Positions 22,748-32,649 of a stretch of 32,649 nt of DNA are shown here, piece after piece. Source of the DNA: Pseudomonadota bacterium (GTDB lineage: Bacteria; Pseudomonadota; Alphaproteobacteria; Caulobacterales; Caulobacteraceae); NCBI GenBank assembly GCA_021808285.1, contig JAKBBV010000033.1:1-32649 (forward strand), written 5' to 3'. Positions within the stretch are counted from its first letter, which is position 1; the number at the start of each line of letters is the position of its first letter. Below the pieces are notes generated by a model, which did no database searches, was not told the DNA's origin, and saw only the letters and a program-made list of their open reading frames with translations. Position numbers and translations under genes: made by a program.

Positions 22748-23151
22748 TCGCCCACCCGGTTCCAAAGCGAGGCGGGGATGCCGTGGGCCTCGAGAAAGGG
22801 CTCGATGCGGCGCGTCGCGCGGCCAGAAAAGCGCCGTCGAAGGGCGCGCAGGAGGCGCGCCTCGGACACGGGCCAGAGTCCGCCGAGGGTCGTAAGCCCC
22901 AGGGACCGGCGCAGTCTGGGGAGGTGTTCGGCCGCAACCCTCAGGCTCCATTCATAGTCGCGAACGCCGGCGCCGGGTCCCGCCGGCCCCAGAGCCTGAC
23001 CCATGAAGACGAGATCGCCGCCCCTCTCCAGACGGGCCCAGACCTGACGCGTGGCCCCTTGCCTCGCCGTCCGCTCGAGCTCCACCGTAAGGTCGCCGAG
23101 CCCCGCCTCCTCCTTCCGTGCAAGCCTCTCACCCGCCCCTCGCCCACTCAT
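22744..23151 (-). CDS. Hypothetical protein, 135 aa
   Basis: I do not recognise a named family with certainty. The visible core is VWARLERGGDLVFMGQALG (about 42-60), then RDYEWSLRVAAEHLPRLRRSLG (about 68-90), then RRRFSGRATRRIEPFLEAHGIPASLWNRVGD at the end. Sequences of this pattern recur as uncharacterised small proteins of about 120 residues, sometimes beside toxins, so an immunity-like role is possible but unproven. The N-terminal 25 residues are Arg/Glu/Gly-rich and the true start may lie downstream. It follows the response regulator by seven bases, so it is probably last in the kinase-regulator operon. Its stop codon lies within repeat R3. Confidence 0.6.
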   Translation of the reverse strand: MSGRGAGERLARKEEAGLGDLTVELERTARQGATRQVWARLERGGDLVFMGQALGPAGPGAGVRDYEWSLRVAAEHLPRLRRSLGLTTLGGLWPVSEARLLRALRRRFSGRATRRIEPFLEAHGIPASLWNRVGD

Positions 23152-23158
23152 CCGCCCC

Positions 23159-23599
23159 TCACCCGCGCGCTTTGGGCCCGTCGCACCCCGGGGCCGAGGC
23201 CTGGGCGTCGAGGAGTTCGCTCACCACCGCCAACAGGCGAGGAACCTCAAACGGTTTGACCATGTGGCGCGCCGCGCCCAAGGCCATGGCCCGGCGAGCA
23301 TCCTCAGTGGACTGGCGCGCCGACAGGACCAGGATCGGGAAGTCCGCCGTGGCCGGCCCTCGAATGGCGCGCCGCTGCTGAAGCGCGGCGAGGACCGACA
23401 AGCCGTCGAGAAGGGGCAGGCCCAGATCCAGGATCATGAGTTGGGGCTGGCGGCCGGTCAGCCATTTCAGGGCCTGAACTCCATCGCGCGCACGCTCGAC
23501 CTCATAGCCCGCCCCGGACAAGGCCAGGACGAGAAGCTCACCGATGAGCTCATCGTCATCGACCAGCAGGACCAAAGGCGAAGGCGCGCGTCGATCCAC
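23159..23599 (-). CDS. Response regulator receiver protein
   Basis: A 146-residue single-domain CheY-like receiver. The acidic pocket is D14/D15 (LLVDDDE), the phosphorylation site D58 (LMILDLGLP), the conserved Ser region near S93 and K115 (HMVKPFE). There is no output domain, so it acts as a phosphate sink, a shuttle or a partner for another protein. It begins three bases downstream of the hybrid kinase stop and is almost certainly co-translated with it. The kinase's own receiver and this one could form a phosphorelay, or this one could be a phosphate buffer. Confidence 0.92.
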   Translation of the reverse strand: MDRRAPSPLVLLVDDDELIGELLVLALSGAGYEVERARDGVQALKWLTGRQPQLMILDLGLPLLDGLSVLAALQQRRAIRGPATADFPILVLSARQSTEDARRAMALGAARHMVKPFEVPRLLAVVSELLDAQASAPGCDGPKARG

Positions 23600-23602
23600 C
23601 GA

Positions 23603-26164
<2,562 letters not shown>

Positions 26165-26276
26165 CCGCTCACTCCTGCGACCGACAGACGGAGAGCCGGG
26201 TCCCTGTGATCGCGCCTGACCATCCGCCTCGCCAGCCTAGGGTCTGTCGCCTCCAGTTGAAAAGGCCGGCCCTCAC
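26165..26276. other. Gap between CPBP protease gene and hybrid kinase gene
   Basis: This 112-base stretch between two same-direction genes carries the AGGAG site of the kinase gene and presumably its promoter. I see no hairpin or strong promoter hexamers. Confidence 0.3.
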
Positions 26277-26963
26277 TCACCGAGACTGCGCGACTTGCGA
26301 CGTCAGAGCCAGAAGGCCCGCCGCGTCGATCAGGAAGTGGGTCAGGATGCAGGCGATCAGATCCCGTCTCCAAAGGTAGAACAGGGTGAGGACCAGCCCT
26401 GGCAGGGCCGCAAGGGCCACATAGGCGACGCCCCAGCGCGGGGCGTGAGCCCCGGCGAACGCCGCCAAGGACACCAGCGCAGCGAGCCAGGTCGACCCGC
26501 TCGCCGCCTCGATGCGGGTGAGCATGACGCCCCGAAATACGATCTCCTCGGAGATGGCCGCGGTCAGGGCGATCAGAAGCAGCAGCCAGACAGGCCGGGT
26601 CCCGAGGCGGGCGAGCACGGACTGGCCGACATCCATCCCCGCGCGGCTCGCGACATAGGCGGCGCCCGCCGAGATCAGCATGGCCAGAGCGAAGCCCAGC
26701 ACGGCGAAGCCCAGGGTGCTCGCCTTCGGCCGCACCAGACCCAGGCCGGACGCCGGCTCGCGCGCGCCCCACAGGAGACCCAGGACGAGCAGGAGCGCGG
26801 CGCCGGCCAGCGCCGCCTCGCGCACGAGGACGCCGCCCGTGGAAGCGGTCAGCAACGAGGGGAGCAGCCTGATGAGCCCCATCAGTCCGAAAAAGGCCAG
26901 GATCGCCGTCGCCCAGAGCGAGGCCCTGGATCTCATCGCCACCGGAGAAGGCTTCGTAGCCAT
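26277..26963 (-). CDS. CPBP-family intramembrane metalloprotease
   Basis: The 228-residue membrane protein has the CPBP (CAAX protease and bacteriocin-processing) pattern. It begins with several hydrophobic segments, then ISEEIVFRGVML (EExxxR, about 134-145), HAPRW (about 177-181), and HFLID (about 213-217) near the end. Glu and His residues in these motifs coordinate zinc or assist cleavage. The start at 26963 (MATKPSP) is preferred because the frame further upstream is Arg/Pro-rich and unlike a membrane protein. A substrate cannot be predicted; candidates include processing of signalling proteins or peptides. It precedes the kinase operon in the same direction. Confidence 0.88.
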   Translation of the reverse strand: MATKPSPVAMRSRASLWATAILAFFGLMGLIRLLPSLLTASTGGVLVREAALAGAALLLVLGLLWGAREPASGLGLVRPKASTLGFAVLGFALAMLISAGAAYVASRAGMDVGQSVLARLGTRPVWLLLLIALTAAISEEIVFRGVMLTRIEAASGSTWLAALVSLAAFAGAHAPRWGVAYVALAALPGLVLTLFYLWRRDLIACILTHFLIDAAGLLALTSQVAQSR

Positions 26964-27027
26964 GTGTTCCGCCCCCCTTCTCAAGGCCCGCGCCCCCGGC
27001 CCGGAAGCCGTCAGCTCGGCGGCGCGC

Positions 27028-28035
27028 TCAGACCCCGGCCGGCGCGAAGACCCTGCCCGAGGTGAGGGCCGTCCTGGCGGCCAGAGCGACCTTGGCGGTC
27101 TCGTACTCCTCCGCCAGACGCGCGACGCGAACCGCCACCGACTCCACGGCCTGCACCGCGCCGATGCCCTGGCCGCAACCCCAGATGTCGCGCCACGCCT
27201 TGGCCTTCTGGTTGCCGCCGGAGCCAAAGTTCATCTTGGAGGGGTCGGCGGTGGGGAGGTCGTCCGGGTCGAGACCCGCACGTTCGATGCTCGGCCGCAG
27301 ATAGTTGCCGTGAACGCCCGTGAAGAGGTTCGTATAGACGATGTCCTCGGCCCCGTGCTCGACGATCATCTGCTTGTAGCCCTCGACGGCGTTGGCCTCC
27401 TCCGTGGCGATGAAGGCCGAGCCGATATAGGCGAGGTCCGCGCCCATGGCCTGGGCGGCGAGAACGGCCGCGCCGTTGGCGATGGCGCCGGACAAGGCGA
27501 TGGGTCCGTCGAACCAGGCGCGCAGCTCCTGGATCAGGGCGAAGGGCGAGAGCCGCCCGGCGTGTCCGCCGGCGCCCGCGGCGACCGGAATGAGGCCATC
27601 CGCGCCCTTCTCGATGGCCTTTCGGGCGAAAGCGGAGTTGATGACGTCGTGCAGAACGACCCCGCCCCAGGCGTGGACCGCGTCATTGACGTCGGTGCGG
27701 GCGCCCAGAGAGGTGATGACCACCGGCGCCTTGTACTTGGCGCACAACTCCACATCCGCTTCGAGCCGGTCATTGGTCTTGTGCACGATCTGATTGACCG
27801 CGAAGGGCGCCGAGGGCGCCTCAGGGTGGGCGCGGTCCCAGGCGGCGAGCTCTTCGGTGATGCGCGCCAGCCACTCGTCGAGCTGAGACAGGGGCCGGGC
27901 GTTGAGCGAGGGAAAGGAGCCGACGATCCCGGCCTTGCACTGGGCGATGACCAGATCCGGCCCGGAGATGATGAACAGCGGCGAAGCGATCACCGGCAGG
28001 CGCAGGCGGTCTCGCAGGACGGGCGGAAGGGCCAA
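27028..28035 (-). CDS. Nitronate monooxygenase (NMO/2-nitropropane dioxygenase family)
   Basis: A 335-residue FMN-dependent TIM-barrel enzyme oxidising toxic alkyl nitronates such as propionate 3-nitronate. The core motif is GAGGHAGRLSPF (154-165) with catalytic H158. ALSGAIANG (180-188) and AYIGSAFIATEEA (202-214) form the phosphate/FMN-binding loops. The start is a TTG at 28035, preceded by GGGAG eight bases upstream; no earlier in-frame ATG fits. A TGAACAATGTTCA palindrome overlaps the region just before the start and may bind a repressor. It is followed 64 bases later by the protease gene. Confidence 0.9.
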   Translation of the reverse strand: MALPPVLRDRLRLPVIASPLFIISGPDLVIAQCKAGIVGSFPSLNARPLSQLDEWLARITEELAAWDRAHPEAPSAPFAVNQIVHKTNDRLEADVELCAKYKAPVVITSLGARTDVNDAVHAWGGVVLHDVINSAFARKAIEKGADGLIPVAAGAGGHAGRLSPFALIQELRAWFDGPIALSGAIANGAAVLAAQAMGADLAYIGSAFIATEEANAVEGYKQMIVEHGAEDIVYTNLFTGVHGNYLRPSIERAGLDPDDLPTADPSKMNFGSGGNQKAKAWRDIWGCGQGIGAVQAVESVAVRVARLAEEYETAKVALAARTALTSGRVFAPAGV

Positions 28036-28047
28036 GACGTGTCTCCC

Positions 28048-28060
28048 TGAACAATGTTCA
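28048..28060. promoter_or_regulatory. TGAACAATGTTCA palindrome upstream of the nitronate monooxygenase gene
   Basis: A perfect 13-base inverted repeat around a central A, 12 bases before the TTG start on the minus strand. The position is typical of a repressor operator, possibly TetR-type, but no candidate regulator gene is adjacent. Confidence 0.5.
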
Positions 28061-28199
28061 CTTCATTCCTAACCACCGTCGTGCGTCTGGCAAGCGGGAC
28101 GCGGGGTAAGGCGTCACCCGGATGTGAGGCGCGCGTCATCCGGACCGCACGGGAGGGAACGCACGGGGCGGAACGCGAAGGGCGGCGAAGCCTGACCGC

Positions 28200-28234
28200 G
28201 AAAAAAGAAAAGGCCCCCGGATAAACCGGGGGCC
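28200..28234 (-). terminator. Rho-independent terminator of the porin gene
   Basis: On the minus strand, GGCCCCCGG and CCGGGGGCC (28226-28234 and 28212-28220) form a 9-pair GC stem with a five-base TTTAT loop, followed by TTTTCTTTTTT. It lies about 60 bases beyond the porin stop at 28295 and is a clear intrinsic terminator. Confidence 0.9.
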
Positions 28235-28294
28235 AGGGGGGGCCGAGGCGGCGCGAGGCGCCGGCAAAGGCGAGGTTCAGAAAGGAAGTGAAGA

Positions 28295-30040
28295 TCAGAA
28301 GGGATAGTAGCGGAACGAGGTCAGGAACATGTCCTCGCGAGCGACCGGGGCCGCATTGAAGGTCACAGGTCCCGCGCCGGTGGCGCCATAGCCGGGGAAC
28401 AGGTGTCGATCTTCGTGGGTGTACTGCATGCCCCACTGGATCTTGCCGAACTTTCCGGAATAGGCCCGGTGCCAGAAGCCGAACACAAGCATGTCCTCGT
28501 AATGGGTCGAGTTGCCGCACACCGAGCTTCCCTCGATGTCGCATCCGGCGTTGTTCAGATAGACGCTGCCCACGCCGTTATAGATCGAGGAATTGCCGTA
28601 GTTCTGGGCCTGCTGACGCTCCTCGCCGGCATAGCCGTACACGTCGAGCGAGGCGCCCACGTGGCCGATGGCCCCCAGCAGGATCTGGGACTCCTGGACG
28701 GGGTGGATATTGCCGTTGGCGTCGAAGCTGACGTCGGGCAGCTGGCCCGAGCCGTAGCGGCCGATGCCCTTGCCCACCAGACCGGACGCCTGAAGGTCCA
28801 CAAGGCCGGGAACGAGACCGAAGATCGCCGCGCCGCCGACGCCGCCGCCGAGGACATTCTCGTTGCCGGTCGTGCCGGCCGCGGTGAGACGCTCATAGAA
28901 GCTGCGCAGGATGCCGTAGCCTTCGATATGGAGCTTGTGTCCGCCCGGATTCTCTTCCAGGACGGCCTTGGCGGCCACGTCGGGATACTTGTTCAGCGAC
29001 AGGAAGTAGCCGGCCGCGGGGCCCGGGAACTCCGCGCCGCCGCCGATGTTGTTCACGATGCTGACGCCGGGATTGAACTTGCCGGTGCTGAAGAAGGTCG
29101 ACTGCGGGTTTTCCAACGAGACGCCGAACCAGAGCTGCTTGTCATAGTTGAACACCACCCGCATCTGCGGCTGGCGGGACCAGGTGAAGCCGACGACGTA
29201 CTGTGCGTCGATGGTCAGAGGCGTGACCTCCGAGCGCGGCGTGATGCCGTAGGAGTCGAGGGTGAGCAGCGACCAGGTTTGCCCGCCCAGGAACTCGACC
29301 CCGCCCCAGGGCTGATCCCAGTCGATGGTGCCGTAGAAGTGCCGCATGCGCGGATTGTAGGAATTGCTCTCGTTCGAGTTGGCCGTCAGAGCGCCGCCAA
29401 GGAAGTCGGACTCGACATAGCCCGCCAGATGCACGGTCTTGCTCACGTCGCCCTGAGCGAGCAGCGATACGCGGCTCTGACGCGCCGAGAAGCGCTCTTC
29501 GGAGGTATGGCCCTGGGCCACATTGGGCAGCGGAATGCCGATATAGCTGGAGCCGATGTCGCCGCCTTCGTTGTGCGAGCGGAACACGGTTTCCATGGCC
29601 ACGAAGCCGCCGGGGGTGATCTTGACGCCCTTGTAATAGATGCCGTCCGTCTTCGGCTTCACCTTGTCGACCTGCTGGGCGACCTGGGTCTGAACCTGGC
29701 CCGGGATCGTCTGGATCTGTTCGGCGAGCTGGGTCTGAGCCGACTGGGCCGCAGCCTGGGCGTCCGTCAGCTGGGTCTTCATCGCGGTCAGCTGAGCCTC
29801 GGTCTGCTGCGACTGCGCCGCCTGCGCGGCCTGCGCCTGTTTCAGCTCCTCGATCTGCGACTTCAGCGCCGCCACCTCAGCCGCCATCTCCTGAGCCGCG
29901 GACGGCGCCCTGGCGACAGTCTTGTGGGCGTGGCGGGAATGGACGGTCTTGGCCGGCTGATCGGCCGCGGCGGCCGGGCCTGACGCATAGACGAGACAAA
30001 CCGCCAGCGCGGCTCCGCCGAGCAGCGACGATTTCAACAT
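28295..30040 (-). CDS. Outer-membrane porin with periplasmic coiled coil, probably phosphate-regulated
   Basis: The 581-residue precursor has a signal peptide (MLKSSLLGGAALAVCLVYA, cleavage near ASGPAAA-AD). Residues about 45-135 are a Gln/Ala-rich coiled coil (VAALKSQIEELKQAQAAQAAQ). The rest is a beta-barrel with repeated aromatic/glycine strands and a terminal Phe (RYYPF), the usual recognition signal for the BAM complex. This resembles coiled-coil-anchored porins of alphaproteobacteria. The start at 30040 has AGGGGG upstream; the frame extends 20 codons further without a signal peptide. It diverges from pstS, and a Pho-box-like repeat at 30101-30118 suggests induction by low phosphate, hence a possible phosphate or polyphosphate uptake role. 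That role is inference. Confidence 0.85.
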   Translation of the reverse strand: MLKSSLLGGAALAVCLVYASGPAAAADQPAKTVHSRHAHKTVARAPSAAQEMAAEVAALKSQIEELKQAQAAQAAQSQQTEAQLTAMKTQLTDAQAAAQSAQTQLAEQIQTIPGQVQTQVAQQVDKVKPKTDGIYYKGVKITPGGFVAMETVFRSHNEGGDIGSSYIGIPLPNVAQGHTSEERFSARQSRVSLLAQGDVSKTVHLAGYVESDFLGGALTANSNESNSYNPRMRHFYGTIDWDQPWGGVEFLGGQTWSLLTLDSYGITPRSEVTPLTIDAQYVVGFTWSRQPQMRVVFNYDKQLWFGVSLENPQSTFFSTGKFNPGVSIVNNIGGGAEFPGPAAGYFLSLNKYPDVAAKAVLEENPGGHKLHIEGYGILRSFYERLTAAGTTGNENVLGGGVGGAAIFGLVPGLVDLQASGLVGKGIGRYGSGQLPDVSFDANGNIHPVQESQILLGAIGHVGASLDVYGYAGEERQQAQNYGNSSIYNGVGSVYLNNAGCDIEGSSVCGNSTHYEDMLVFGFWHRAYSGKFGKIQWGMQYTHEDRHLFPGYGATGAGPVTFNAAPVAREDMFLTSFRYYPF

Positions 30041-30100
30041 GTTGGGAACCCCCTGATATGCGCCGAACGGCTCGACGTGGCGCGTGCCTAACAGGTTCAT

Positions 30101-30118
30101 GTGACAGTCTTGTAAAGC
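30101..30118 (-). promoter_or_regulatory. Pho-box-like direct repeat for the porin gene
   Basis: On the minus strand, GCTTTAC and CTGTCAC are separated by four bases (AAGA), the 7-4-7 layout of PhoB boxes (consensus CTGTCAT). The second heptamer matches six of seven positions and the first matches few. It lies 60 bases before the porin ATG. Confidence 0.45.
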
Positions 30119-30146
30119 CGCCCGCCGCGCGCGCCGCGCGCGCCGG

Positions 30147-30278
30147 CTAGAGCGAATTTCGAGCTGAGGGAATCCCTGAGGACGTCGCCATTCGCTCTAG
30201 ATTCAATCGTTTACGCGCCGTCTGATACGCGCCGTCTGGCCGCCCAGACAGTTTCCATCGGGTCGGACGGCGCTCTAG
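30147..30278 (+). repeat. Dispersed repeat, copy R4 (subtype 1, with 14-bp insertion)
   Basis: Starts CTAGAGCG (30147-30154) and ends CGCTCTAG (30271-30278). It is 132 bases rather than 118 because 14 bases (TACGCGCCGTCTGA) are duplicated at the start of the hairpin module. The left module resembles R1 and differs from R2 and R3. It sits between two Pho-like sites in a divergent promoter region. Confidence 0.9.
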
Positions 30279-30389
30279 CCATCTGCTGGCGGGGGGACCC
30301 TGGCGGGAACGCCTTGCGGCGAACCGCGATCTGGGGCCGCCGCACACGGAGGAACCGGCGCATATCGGGGCCAAAGACGCCTCGCGCGG

Positions 30390-30407
30390 GCTTCACAAAG
30401 GCGTCAT
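30390..30407 (+). promoter_or_regulatory. Pho-box-like direct repeat upstream of pstS
   Basis: GCTTCAC (30390-30396) and GCGTCAT (30401-30407) are 11 bases apart with AAAG between. The second matches the CTGTCAT consensus at five of seven positions. It lies about 100 bases before the pstS ATG. The pattern parallels the porin site, supporting joint PhoB control. Confidence 0.5.
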
Positions 30408-30509
30408 GAAAATGCTCTATCGGCCTTCTTCCGAGGGCGGCGAGGGGGTCCCGCCCATCGGCGGAGCTGGATCCGCAGGCCCTTTCGGCCCTGATCTCGT
30501 GGAGACAAC

Positions 30510-31529
30510 ATGATGAAGCGTGGATTTGCAGCGGCTCTGGCGGCAGCCGGAAGCGTGGCGCTGATGGCGTCCGGCGCCCAGGCGGCGGAGATCACCGGCG
30601 CGGGCTCGACCTTCGTCTATCCCGTCCTCTCGCAGTGGTCGGCGCAATATCATGGCATGACCGGGCTGCAGGTGAATTATCAGTCCATCGGATCAGGCGG
30701 CGGCATCGCCCAGATCAAGGCCGGAACGGTGGTCTTCGGCGCCACGGACAAGCCCTTGGCCCCGGCGGAGCTCGACCAGTCGGGTCTGGCTCAGTTTCCG
30801 GTCATCATCGGCGGCATCCTGCCGGTCGTGAGCATCCAGGGCGTGGCGCCCGGTCAGATGAAGTTCACCGGGCCGGTCCTGGCGGACATCTATATGGGCA
30901 AGATCAAGCGCTGGGATGACCCGGCGATCCGCGCCCTCAACCCTGGGCTGCGCCTGCCCGGCGCGACGATCAACGTCGTCCACAGGTCGGACGGCTCGGG
31001 AACGACCTTCAACTGGACCCACTATCTCGGCCAGGAGAGCGCCGAATGGAAACAGAAGGTCGGCGAAGGCACGTCGGTGCAGTGGCCGGTCGGCATCGGC
31101 GGCAAGGGCAATGAGGGCGTCGCCGCCTACACCCGCCAGATCCCCAACTCCATCGGCTATGTGGAATACGCCTATGTGGTTCAGAACCACATGACCTACG
31201 GCCTGGTGAAGAACCGCGCCGGCCGTTTTATCGGCCCCAGCATCGCCGCCTTCCAGGCGGCGGCGGCCACGGCGAACTGGAAGCAGTTTCCCGACTTCTA
31301 TCAGGTGATCACCGACGCGCCGGGCCCCAACGCCTATCCGATCACGGCCTCGACCTTCGTGCTCATGCACAAGCAACCGAAGAATGCCGCGGAGTCCGCG
31401 GACGCCCTGAAATTTTTCAAGTGGTCGCTTGAGAAGGGTCAACCCGCCGCGGCCAAGCTGGACTATGTGGCCCTGCCTCCGGTGCTGGTGAAGGAGATCG
31501 AAGCCTACTGGGCCAAGGAGATCAAATAG
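30510..31529 (+). CDS. pstS: Phosphate ABC transporter periplasmic binding protein PstS
   Basis: A 339-residue secreted protein with a signal peptide (about 1-26, ending GAQAA). The phosphate-binding loops are GAGSTFVYP (30-38) and HRSDGSGTTFNW (158-169), which match PstS. The D-G-S-G-T-T element and the Ser/Arg residues in these loops contact phosphate by hydrogen bonds in known structures. A GGAG site precedes the start; an alternative ATG follows immediately at 30513. It is the first gene of a pstS-pstC-pstA transporter and delivers phosphate to the PstCA permease. Identity is secure. Confidence 0.97.
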   Translation: MMKRGFAAALAAAGSVALMASGAQAAEITGAGSTFVYPVLSQWSAQYHGMTGLQVNYQSIGSGGGIAQIKAGTVVFGATDKPLAPAELDQSGLAQFPVIIGGILPVVSIQGVAPGQMKFTGPVLADIYMGKIKRWDDPAIRALNPGLRLPGATINVVHRSDGSGTTFNWTHYLGQESAEWKQKVGEGTSVQWPVGIGGKGNEGVAAYTRQIPNSIGYVEYAYVVQNHMTYGLVKNRAGRFIGPSIAAFQAAAATANWKQFPDFYQVITDAPGPNAYPITASTFVLMHKQPKNAAESADALKFFKWSLEKGQPAAAKLDYVALPPVLVKEIEAYWAKEIK

Positions 31530-31629
31530 GCGCACTTGACCCGGGCTCCGGTTGCTCTAGGCGTCCGGAGCGCCTCTCCCGGCGAGGCGGCGGCGTTGAC
31601 AGTGGGCCGCGAAGGACAAGGACGGCGAG

Positions 31630-32607
31630 GTGACTGAGTCTTCCCCGAGCGCCCCGACCGACCGCCTCGGCCGCGCCAGAGGCCTTGGGGGGGATCGTCC
31701 ATTCGAGGCCGTGATCGCCCTGGCCGCGCTGACCGTGCTGGTGGTCCTCGCGGCCGCCGGCGCGTCGATGTATCTGGGCGGCCAGCAGGCCTTCCGGACC
31801 TTTGGCCTGAAGTTCTTCGTCAGCACCGACTGGGACGCGGTCAACAAACAGTTCGGCGCTCTGGTGCCGATCTACGGCACCCTGGTCACGGCCGCGATTT
31901 CGCTGATTATCGGTGTGCCGACGAGTTTTGGCATCGCCTTCACCCTGACTGAAACGGCGCCGCGGTGGTTGCGCCAGCCCCTGATGATCGCGGTGGAGCT
32001 TCTCGCCTCGATCCCCAGCATCATCTACGGCATGTGGGGCCTGTTCGTGTTCGCTCCCTTCATGGCCAATACGGTCGAGCCCTGGCTGAACGCCGCCTTC
32101 GCCAACACCCCGATTCTGACCGATGTCCTGACCGGCCCGCCCATCGGCATCGGCATGCTGACCGCCGGCATCATCCTTGGCGTGATGATCATCCCGTTCA
32201 TCAGTTCGGTGATGTGGAGCGTGTTCACCGCGGTGCCCGCCCACCTCAAGGAATCGGCCGTGGCGCTCGGGGCCACCCGGAGCGAGGTGATGCTCAAGGT
32301 GATCCTGCCCTATACCCGCAACGCCGTGGTCGGCGCGATCTTCCTGGGTCTGGGACGGGCCCTGGGCGAGACCATGGCGGTGACCTTCGTGCTCGGCAAC
32401 GCCCACGACTTCGCCAAGTCCCTCCTGATGCCTGGCAACTCCATCGCCGCGGTCATCGCCAACGAGTTCACCGAGGCCGATTCGAACATCTATCGCTCGT
32501 CCCTCATCGCCCTGGGCTTCGTGCTCTTCATCGTCACCTTCCTGGTCCTGGCGGCGGCGCGGCTGCTGCTGCTGCGGCTCCAGCGGATCGAAGGGGCGAA
32601 GGTCTGA
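31630..32607 (+). CDS. pstC: Phosphate ABC transporter permease PstC
   Basis: The 325-residue inner-membrane protein has six or so hydrophobic helices: one near residues 27-48, then a cluster from about 80 to 310. It carries the permease EAA loop (KESAVALGATRSEVMLKVILP, about 205-225) that docks onto the PstB ATPase. It starts with GTG at 31630 because no in-frame ATG fits. The first 20 residues are Ser/Arg-rich and lie in the cytoplasm. It follows pstS by 100 bases, in which a weak GC hairpin may reduce readthrough and so set the lower dose of permease relative to binding protein. Confidence 0.95.
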   Translation: MTESSPSAPTDRLGRARGLGGDRPFEAVIALAALTVLVVLAAAGASMYLGGQQAFRTFGLKFFVSTDWDAVNKQFGALVPIYGTLVTAAISLIIGVPTSFGIAFTLTETAPRWLRQPLMIAVELLASIPSIIYGMWGLFVFAPFMANTVEPWLNAAFANTPILTDVLTGPPIGIGMLTAGIILGVMIIPFISSVMWSVFTAVPAHLKESAVALGATRSEVMLKVILPYTRNAVVGAIFLGLGRALGETMAVTFVLGNAHDFAKSLLMPGNSIAAVIANEFTEADSNIYRSSLIALGFVLFIVTFLVLAAARLLLLRLQRIEGAKV

Positions 32608-32609
32608 GC

Positions 32610-32649
32610 ATGAGCCTGCTCCTCCTGCGACGCCGGGCCTTCGACGTCA
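32610..32649 (+). CDS. pstA: Start of PstA permease, truncated by window edge
   Basis: An ATG at 32610 opens a frame (MSLLLLRRRAFDV) two bases after the pstC stop and remains open to the end. The order pstS-pstC-pstA is standard for the phosphate ABC transporter, so this is probably PstA. Only 13 residues are visible, so the identity rests on position. Confidence 0.75.
   Translation, partial: MSLLLLRRRAFDV

Larger units (their letters stand above)
30041..30509. promoter_or_regulatory. Divergent regulatory region, porin / pst operon
   Basis: This 469-base gap holds the porin Pho-like box, repeat copy R4 (30147-30278) and the pstS Pho-like box. I see no gene in it. Peptides encoded by R4 are not conserved as proteins. 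A GGAG site precedes the pstS ATG. Confidence 0.6.

Noticed and set aside
27990-28544. Minus-strand frame spanning the porin terminator
   Set aside because: It crosses a clear intrinsic terminator and overlaps the porin C-terminus in another frame.
30041-30509. Small proteins encoded by the repeats (Arg/Ser-rich, similar among copies)
   Set aside because: Similarity comes from the DNA repeat. The frames are on the opposite strand, lack ribosome-binding sites and end in repeat sequence.

Overview
The window is high-GC DNA, and its genes read best as a Caulobacterales-like alphaproteobacterium. The evidence is a GcrA-type small protein, a DUF6456-like partner, a FitAB module, many alphaproteobacterial-style enzymes and GC-rich codon use with long false antisense frames. 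I see no rRNA, tRNA or CRISPR array. Gene density is high and intergenic spaces are short.

Layout. Bases 1-3000 hold the N-terminus of an MmeI-like DNA methyltransferase/restriction protein (minus strand, runs off the left edge), a small unknown protein, a short-chain dehydrogenase and an APC-type amino acid permease. Bases 3200-11860 look like a conflict/toxin-antitoxin island. It contains a HipB-HipA pair behind a strong promoter and operator, a large FAD-dependent oxidoreductase, a TIR-TolB-TPR protein placed head to head with a SLOG-like membrane protein, and a FitA-FitB (VapBC-type) pair. Two direct copies of a 118-bp repeat bracket the last four to five genes (5198-5315 and 11744-11861).

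Bases 11870-18060 are metabolic: an aldo/keto reductase, two paralogous alpha/beta hydrolases separated by a SnoaL/NTF2-like protein, a divergent LysR regulator followed by a 66-bp tandem repeat, an unknown protein and an enoyl-CoA hydratase. Bases 18090-19420 form a compact phage-like regulatory cassette: an XRE repressor divergent from a GcrA-like protein and a DUF6456-like protein, with three TTGCATAATG sites. Bases 19470-22550 are a MarR, DHA2 transporter and putative di-iron protein operon. Bases 22740-26960 hold a MASE1 hybrid histidine kinase, a response regulator, an unknown protein and a CPBP membrane protease. They are followed by a nitronate monooxygenase.

The right end is a phosphate-acquisition locus: a coiled-coil outer-membrane porin diverges from pstS-pstC-pstA (pstA truncated by the edge). 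Each side has a Pho-box-like 7-4-7 direct repeat, suggesting joint PhoB control.

Four copies of one 118-132 bp repeat (5198, 11744, 22630, 30147), all in the same orientation, punctuate the window. Each has short inverted termini and a strong hairpin. The two most interesting items are this repeat family and the TIR/SLOG-membrane pair, which resembles the logic of Thoeris-type NAD-nucleotide signalling but with a different architecture.
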